Positions 8,609-14,099 of a stretch of DNA of 14,099 nucleotides are shown here, piece after piece. The DNA lies in assembly GCA_000697335.1 (NCBI GenBank), contig JNEM01014887.1, positions 1 to 14,099 on the forward strand, in the 5' to 3' direction. The DNA is from Conidiobolus incongruus B7586. Taxonomy: Eukaryota > Entomophthoromycota > Entomophthoromycetes > Entomophthorales > Conidiobolaceae. Position 1 is the first letter of the stretch. Each line of letters begins with the position of its first letter. The position numbers were made by a program, and so were the translations under genes. The notes beneath the pieces are model-generated. The model was not told the DNA's origin and ran no database searches. It was given only the letters and a program-made list of their open reading frames with translations.

Positions 8609-10579
8609 TCATTTTTTGCCAATTGTTCCACTGTATATGATTCTCAATGGGACTGATGCATTCCTTGCCAAAGTAGACTTACTTTCGTAGGACTCTAAGA
8701 TTTGCATGAGTTGATTCAAGTAGTATTTACTTGAAGTGTGGTCGTTAGGGTGGAGTTTCATATTGTAGATGAATTGTGTCCCGATGACCATACAGCACCA
8801 CCATTTGTAGTCCGATCCTTTTAGCATATAGTTCAGATTGTGCATTTTGGCAATGAAATTGAGTCCCAGTGTATTCAGTGTGGTGCACCTGTCAATTGAC
8901 GACCACTCTAAATACTCATGGAGATATATTGTATCCTTTTTGTCCTGATTCCTCTGACTTGGCTCCAACTGACTATTTGGTGTCACTTTTGGTTTATTAA
9001 TCTCAATCAGCAGAGTAATATAAAACAACGTAATATTCAAATTATAGTAGTTGGAATCCTCCAGCTGGAACAATATATTGCTCTTATGATCAATAATTTT
9101 CGAAGGAATTTCTAAATAATTTTGAATGGCTCGAAGTTCCAGAGCCTCAAGAGCATCCAGAAGCCCAGGGCTCAACTCCTTGGAATCTGACATACATTGC
9201 GACTGAGCACTCCTGCAAATGTCGTGACGATCCAGCAATTTGTCTAGAGCGTTAACCAGATGGAAATATTTTGCGGCTTCATTGGAATGTGTTAATGCCA
9301 TTTCCATCTCTCCCTGAGTCAAAATGCCATCGACTTTCAAATTGGTTAAATTCATGGTAATGGGTCTTGCATGGTACATGGAGTTAGTTGTAGACAATCC
9401 CATAATATGTAGCAATGCATTAGCGTGCATTTCGCCAATTCGCCAAGCTAGTTTACGTTGTTCAGAATCCCCTTTCCTCAATGATTTCCCAATTCCTAGT
9501 GTTACTCCGATCATATCCGCAAGATTGATGAGACGTAGGCGTCTGTGCTTATTTTGGCCTATTTTTACCTCGTAATCCACTAGTACGTAAAGTGCTTCAA
9601 AGAGTGTCAAACTGGGCTTATTGTAACACCGTTTCAGATGAAATAATGCCAATTCGTAATATTTGGTGCCCAGTTGGCTTGGTGTTGGTACTTCTAGTGG
9701 AGGGCTTGGCAAAGTACAAGTCAATGCACAAATCCCAAACAACAGAGTTAAAAAATCGGAATCACTACAGTGATTTATAAATTTATCAAAGAAATTTTTG
9801 TGGTAGATGATATAATGATAGATATTCATATGTTTGAAAAAGTACATTATTAAATAGTATACGTTGGTACTTATGAGATGATCGATGGACTGTAGCATTG
9901 GACTCATATTTTGCTCTCTATCTAACAATGGAGCTAAAGTTGAATATGATTTTAGGAGATTGGGATGATGGAAGGTGCCGAAGATGCTGCTGGAACTGAG
10001 TTCGGATATTAGAAAAAAAGCACCTGGTGAATAATTGTCCATTTTGAAAAATGATTTGAAATGGGGCTGAAATTTAGGTGATCCACTCTCTAAAAAATCG
10101 AATTCAATGGGTTCTAGAGGCAAGTCCAAAGTGACCGTATGCCTAGTCTTCAGCAAAGTGACCGTATGCCTCATCTTCACCAAACTTAACTGGTTGCTGA
10201 TATTGGCCCTACTGCTCATTACAGCAGATTCCTTCATCTTCGGTGTTTTCGGATTAGTTTTCACTACTGCATCATGACAAGGTGAATAGTTGATAATCGT
10301 CAACTTATTCACTTGTTGCTTGTTCACCGCACATAATGGCCGCTCCAGTTTAAACTTAGCGAGTCTCACTCCATTCAGTCTTCTCGACCTTTTAAACTCC
10401 TGAATATGGAGTGGCAATGGCAAGTTCATAAACAGATAGTACGTGCACGGCGTATTGTCATTAGTACATCGCGAACATGAGGGATCTTGCCGATCACATT
10501 TCAACTTTCTCAACCTACAAATATCGCAAGCACCCCTCTGACTACTCTGTAATAGAGGTTGAGATTTTTTAGGAGGCAT
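8609..10579 (-). CDS. Zn(II)2Cys6 (fungal Zn-cluster) transcription factor, 656 aa
   Basis: This is a nuclear DNA-binding regulator; the target pathway cannot be told. The binuclear zinc cluster is at residues 18-45: Cys18, 21, 28, 35, 38 and 45 with spacing C-X2-C-X6-C-X6-C-X2-C-X6-C, and basic RLRKLK between the second and third Cys. A basic linker (FKRSRRLNG) follows. Residues about 235-420 resemble the fungal transcription-factor middle homology region: YYLIMYFFKHMNIYHYIIYH, then LTLFEALYVLVDYEVKIGQ, LADMIGVTLGIGKSL and RKLAWRIGEMHANALLHIMG. A 9-residue unit RHTVTL... is duplicated at 137-142 and 146-151. The ATG at 10579 puts the zinc cluster at the N-terminus, as is usual. It is a single uninterrupted frame, unlike the intron-rich CENP-S gene that converges on it 23 bp away, and is clearly richer in GC than the flanks. 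The length is normal for the family and no damage is seen. Confidence 0.93.
   Translation of the reverse strand: MPPKKSQPLLQSSQRGACDICRLRKLKCDRQDPSCSRCTNDNTPCTYYLFMNLPLPLHIQEFKRSRRLNGVRLAKFKLERPLCAVNKQQVNKLTIINYSPCHDAVVKTNPKTPKMKESAVMSSRANISNQLSLVKMRHTVTLLKTRHTVTLDLPLEPIEFDFLESGSPKFQPHFKSFFKMDNYSPGAFFLISELSSSSIFGTFHHPNLLKSYSTLAPLLDREQNMSPMLQSIDHLISTNVYYLIMYFFKHMNIYHYIIYHKNFFDKFINHCSDSDFLTLLFGICALTCTLPSPPLEVPTPSQLGTKYYELALFHLKRCYNKPSLTLFEALYVLVDYEVKIGQNKHRRLRLINLADMIGVTLGIGKSLRKGDSEQRKLAWRIGEMHANALLHIMGLSTTNSMYHARPITMNLTNLKVDGILTQGEMEMALTHSNEAAKYFHLVNALDKLLDRHDICRSAQSQCMSDSKELSPGLLDALEALELRAIQNYLEIPSKIIDHKSNILFQLEDSNYYNLNITLFYITLLIEINKPKVTPNSQLEPSQRNQDKKDTIYLHEYLEWSSIDRCTTLNTLGLNFIAKMHNLNYMLKGSDYKWWCCMVIGTQFIYNMKLHPNDHTSSKYYLNQLMQILESYESKSTLARNASVPLRIIYSGTIGKK
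10128..10181. repeat. 27-bp in-frame tandem repeat within the Zn-cluster regulator gene
   Basis: Bases 10128-10154 and 10155-10181 share AAAGTGACCGTATGCCT and differ at only a few positions in the remainder. In the protein this is a nine-residue repeat carrying RHTVTL twice, in the linker between the zinc cluster and the middle homology region. Confidence 0.9.
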
Positions 10580-10639
10580 ATGAATCTATTACACTGTATG
10601 ATTATATGTGGTTATATGTTATATTATAGGATCCAATTT

Positions 10640-10653
10640 GACTTATATAAGTC
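10640..10653. promoter_or_regulatory. 14-bp perfect palindrome with TATA core upstream of the Zn-cluster gene
   Basis: GACTTATATAAGTC is its own reverse complement. It lies 60 bp beyond the regulator's ATG (10579, minus strand) and carries a TATATAA that reads the same on both strands. It could be the core promoter, possibly two-directional, or a site for a dimeric regulator, including the gene's own product. The role is inference; the palindrome itself is plain in the sequence. Confidence 0.4.
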
Positions 10654-10746
10654 TGATAATTAACCAATTAATTAAAAAGATAAACACCTTAAAATTCCAA
10701 TCGATTCCAAATTATCACACCTCGATTTAATCTAATTTATTTAATG

Positions 10747-10887
10747 CTAGAAGAAAAATTAAAAATCAAAGATTATCACTTCAAAATCCTAAATTTCCCC
10801 AAGTAAACTTATCAAATTTTAATTTATCCATTTTTTATTTAGACCAACAATGAATCGGAATTATCTCCAGAGTCTGCAATAAAATGA
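10747..10887 (+). other. Doubtful two-exon frame divergent from the Zn-cluster gene
   Basis: Codons from about 10749 to 10802 read RRKIKNQRLSLQNPKFPQ. GTAAAC then opens a possible 40-bp intron ending TTTAG at 10842, and the frame continues TNNESELSPESAIK to TGA at 10885-10887. A basic then acidic low-complexity product would suit the tail of a nuclear protein. No ATG lies in this frame close upstream. The ATG at 10744 is in another frame and would give only about 32 residues. The putative intron is shorter than those of the neighbouring CENP-S gene. I do not recognise a family, and the frame may be chance. Confidence 0.18.
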
Positions 10888-12848
10888 GGATAGCGAATTA
10901 GGAACTCAACTCAATTCATAAATTTTTACCGATTATCTATCTTTATAAATTAATTTATAATCATTAATCAAATCCTCACCGATTGATAAGTTTATGAGAT
11001 TTAACCAATTATATCATAGTATTTGATAATTGATTATATTATATTACTTTGTATCACAAGTATGATGCAATAATAGTTCATATTGTAACCTTTACATCTG
11101 TCAATATTATAATTTTCAAAAATATTAATCTTTAATAATTTTGTATCAAATGATTTTGAAATCATTATATAATTTTCATGATATAATTAATAATACCAAT
11201 TTAATAAAATTATTTAATGAAATTTTCACAATTGCTAAGTAATTGATATTTCTTTAGCAATAATTTTTATGTCAGAATGTTTATTATTTCTCCAGTTGTC
11301 ATTTTTATTCCCCTGACAACTTCGTTACAAACATTCACATTAAACTCACAGTTGATGTTATGCTGAAACAAAAAATTGATTGGTTGATGGTGATGTTGTG
11401 GAGTTTAAAAGGGTTAAATTGATGTATTAAAATTATTAGAATCGAATAAGCAAAAATATTGGGGAGAGTGAAATAGAGTTTAATTAGAATAGACTTAGGG
11501 TCATTGATGTCATATGGTGAATTAAAAATTTTTAAATTCGCCTTGCAATCATTGAAATTCATTGAAATTAAGGTCAGCTCTTTAATATTTCAAAAACCAG
11601 TGAATTTATAATTCAGATTCAAAACAATTAGAAAAACACACTATATAAAGTATATTAATGAATTGATATCTTATTATGTAAAACTTATAATGTTCAATAG
11701 ATTAAATAATATACAATATATATCATAAATATTGATAAATATTATCTTGTATCAACAATATTTTGATTTCATAAATATTTTAACCTGATATTTGTGTAAA
11801 ATATGAATAATAATAGATTGTTTAGATCCCTGGTATGTTAAAAAAGTTATCTGATTAGAAAAAATTCTTGGAATAAATCTAATTAATCAAGAGATTCTGG
11901 AGATTCCCTCATAAAATTAAATTATTAAATAAATTAATTAAGTTTGATATTTTTTATAATTATTATTGTAATAATCTTTGCATATTTAAACTATCACTAA
12001 AATTGAATACACTTAGATTTTTAATTTGATACTTTGAAAATTGAAAATTTGTAACTGAACAGGTAATTTGGGTCTAGTTACCACTTTTGTGCCCTTTTTT
12101 AAATTATTATTTATGATTTTATTAAATATAATCGGTATTTTTAATGATTCTTTTTATTAACTTTGAAAGAACTAGATTGTTATTAGATATTGTTATTAAA
12201 GTCGATCATGACTAGTGATGAATTAATAATTAATATTGTCAATTGAATTAATGGAGGATTGGCTATTCTAATTTTTAAAATTTATATATTGTGATCCAAT
12301 ATCTATAAGCGATAATGATATATTAGACATTTATATTCAGATTGCACTATTTATGGTTTATTGATGATATAGAATTTAAATTTTGACAATCATATATTAC
12401 CAATAACGATGAAGTTGGATGCTGTAATATCCAATCGTTATTAAATATAAAACTAGTTATCTTAAAATATTCAAAGATTTAAATATATCATATTATAATA
12501 ATAAATTGATTATATTTATACTGTTAAGTACTAATTTGAAACAACTCTATAAGTGATTATATTGACCGATATTTCTCCAGTTTACAGGATTTAATTAAGG
12601 ACTCATAATCAAAACTGATTTTTTCATTAATCAATAAAAAGACACTCTGACCGGTTAATTTTTTGTAAAGGATGAAATTATTTGAATAATCAAGCCATAC
12701 TCAACTACTTGAAAATATGGCCATAATAGGAATAATATATAATTTGAGTGGTATTTTAGTGACTTGATTGAATTGGTAAATTCAATTAAAGATAGGATTG
12801 GTTCAACTAAAAGGATAATAATCAATAATAAATTACTACAATATACTA
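10888..12848. other. AT-rich stretch without a convincing gene
   Basis: These are nearly 2 kb of AT-rich DNA. Two minus-strand frames, 11335-11562 (75 codons) and 12655-12852 (65 codons), are open and hydrophobic, with membrane-like segments such as LYFTLPNIFAYSILIILI. Open hydrophobic frames of this length are common by chance at such low GC, and I see no family signature. GGTAA near 12061 faces TTACC near 12077 as a minor inverted repeat. Confidence 0.4.
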
Positions 12849-13080
12849 TCACTAATCAGGAGAAGCGTTCAACCCTCACAATTCCAATGGCTCAATATTC
12901 CCAATACAGATCCACATTCAACGTAATCAACCAATACTCTTGATCTTCGGTGTCAACCATTCCAACCGACGTGGCGTCCGAAAGTCAGGAAAACACGTCA
13001 ATTCAACTATAAATATACCGACTACAACTTAGTTGTCACGTATATCCTCTTCCTAGGGTCCTACCCTACAACATAAGTTA
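12849..13080 (+). repeat. Diverged repeat, copy 2 (partner at 979-1208, opposite strand)
   Basis: This is the plus-strand partner of copy 1, colinear over its whole length and again a GC-rich island between AT-rich flanks. One frame is nearly open from 12822 and is broken once before ending at TAA shortly after YNLVVTYILFLGSYPTT. The other copy ends at the matching place in its frame, also with a stop. ACGTCA at 12996-13001 and the TATA-like CTATAAATA near 13007 sit inside it, but copy 1 does not keep the TATA. I do not recognise the protein. Confidence 0.5.
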
Positions 13081-13394
13081 ATCACTTCCAAACTGGTGTC
13101 AATACATATTCAAATTATATACTATGGTTAATCTCAAAATATTTTGATAACAATACAAAGTTAGCAAACTAAAAACTAATATTTTTTCCAAGGATTTGAA
13201 GATTATCTTTATTATGAATTAATATTGTTAAATTTAATTTTTAATCAATATATTGAAATCATAAATTTGAACTAATAAATTAAATGAGAAACAAATAACA
13301 AAATGATAATACAAATTAAAATATTAGTGCAGAAATTATATAATGGTATAATTTTGAAATTATAATTAAATAAATAAATTAATTAATAATATAA
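13081..13394. other. AT-rich stretch
   Basis: This separates the diverged repeat from the mariner relic. It may hold the unrecognised 3' end of that relic. I see no clear terminal inverted repeat or frame. Confidence 0.35.
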
Positions 13395-14015
13395 AGAATT
13401 TCAATAATAAATTTTCTTGTAAGTTCATTTTTTAATTATCTAAAATAATTATAATCACATAAGTTTAATATAAAGTCTATTAATAGTTAATTTTATTTAA
13501 AATATATTAAATAAAAGAACCATATATTATTATAATTTACTATTTTAATTAACTTTCATTTATATTTTAAATGATAATTTATTAGAATTTATAAAAAAAA
13601 TTTAAAAAAAAAGTTTAAGATCTATAAACTATAAGTATTAAGTGTAAAATCTTTTGATTTTCATTATGCTTTAGTAAATTTAATTTAATTGATATCTTTT
13701 TTAACTTTCTTTTAGATTTTTATTAAAATATTAGGTATTTATTTTATATTTTTATTATTTAATTTAGGTTTAAACTTATAAATCTATAATATACTTATAT
13801 AATTAAAATTAAATTATTTTAATATTTATCTAATTTTATTTTTTAAGTAAATAAAAAGATTATAATAGAAGCCAATCTTTTAAATTTTAATAAATTTTAA
13901 ATATCATCCTTTTTAGCTTTAAAATCACAAATATAACAAGATATGATAGTTTTAAATAAATTATTATCTTTATATATTTTTTGTAAATCTTAAATAATTT
14001 TAATAGATTTATAGT
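13395..14015 (-). mobile_element. Old mariner relic, minus strand, reaching close to the window edge
   Basis: Minus-strand frames follow the order of a mariner transposase and match the element at 4253-6075. The helix-turn-helix region reads DLQKIYKDNNLFKTIISCYI then FKAKKDDI (about 13890-13990), followed by KFKPKLNNKNIK and IPN (about 13725-13775; the other element has NKNIK and IPYNL). Near 13450 comes NLCDYNYFR then LKNELTRKF (the other element has NLCNYNCFRQLKN). The third catalytic Asp survives here as GAT, whereas the other element has AAT. Stops and frame changes are frequent and the DNA is extremely AT-rich, so this copy looks older. Its 5' end may lie outside the window, and its terminal repeats were not found. 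Confidence 0.6.
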
Positions 14016-14099
14016 TTTATTATAAAAATATAAAAATAAATACTTTTGATTATTATTTTATAATTTAAATATAATTAATTTAAATTATAAATTTTAAAA

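Noticed and set aside
8452-8640. 62-codon plus frame as a gene
   Set aside because: It begins inside CENP-S exon 6 and reads through intron 6; splicing gives a better tail and stop.
8918-9780. Three plus-strand open frames inside the regulator region
   Set aside because: They are antisense shadows of the 656-codon Zn-cluster gene.
10744-10746. ATG as a definite gene start on the plus strand
   Set aside because: Its frame gives only about 32 residues after the possible splice and no recognisable product.
11335-11562. 75-codon hydrophobic minus frame as a membrane protein
   Set aside because: The length and hydrophobicity are expected by chance in such AT-rich DNA, and there is no flanking exon or family signature.
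12060-12110. Possible tRNA (GGTAATTTGGGTCTAGTTACC region)
   Set aside because: The stem is only five base pairs, with no T-loop GTTCRA sequence or cloverleaf.
12655-12852. 65-codon minus frame
   Set aside because: It is hydrophobic low-complexity sequence partly overlapping the diverged repeat on the other strand, with no recognisable domain.

Overview
The window reads as nuclear DNA of an AT-rich fungus. The evidence is a fungal Zn(II)2Cys6 transcription factor, a small gene split by six introns of 46-56 bp with GT...AG ends, a relic of a Dal5/Tna1-type permease, and very AT-rich intergenic DNA carrying mariner transposons. An early-diverging lineage such as Entomophthoromycotina (Conidiobolus-like) would fit, but that is a guess from composition and gene style.

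Left third (1-6440). It opens with about 850 bp of featureless AT-rich DNA. A GC-richer stretch at 979-1208 (minus) is one copy of a diverged repeat whose partner lies at 12849-13080 (plus). At 1530-2065 (minus) is a decayed, membrane-protein-like reading frame. From 3139 to about 6440 (minus) lies the remains of a major-facilitator permease, with stops, frameshifts and a missing stretch. A mariner-type DNA transposon (4253-6075) with TA duplications and short terminal inverted repeats is lodged inside it. Removing the transposon and one TA leaves a gap of about 52 bp, at a place where the permease sequence demands an intron, so the element appears to have landed in an intron. The element carries two internal tandem duplications; without them it would be about 1270 bp, the normal mariner size.

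Centre (6441-10653). A decayed leucine-rich frame (7242-7598) precedes the most useful gene here: a seven-exon gene at 7941-8585 (plus) for a 111-residue CENP-S/MHF1 histone-fold protein, which no single open frame reveals. It ends 23 bp from the stop of a convergent, intronless 656-residue Zn(II)2Cys6 regulator (8609-10579, minus). A 14-bp perfect palindrome with a TATA core (10640-10653) lies about 60 bp upstream of the regulator's start.

Right third (10654-14099). A doubtful two-exon frame at 10747-10887 is followed by about 2 kb of AT-rich DNA with nothing recognisable, the second copy of the diverged repeat (12849-13080), and an older mariner relic on the minus strand that reaches close to the window edge (13395 to about 14015). 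Only the CENP-S and Zn-cluster genes look functional. The rest is a graveyard of host genes and DNA transposons in which many changes are of the G-to-A/C-to-T type. No tRNA, rRNA, CRISPR or virus-like element was seen.
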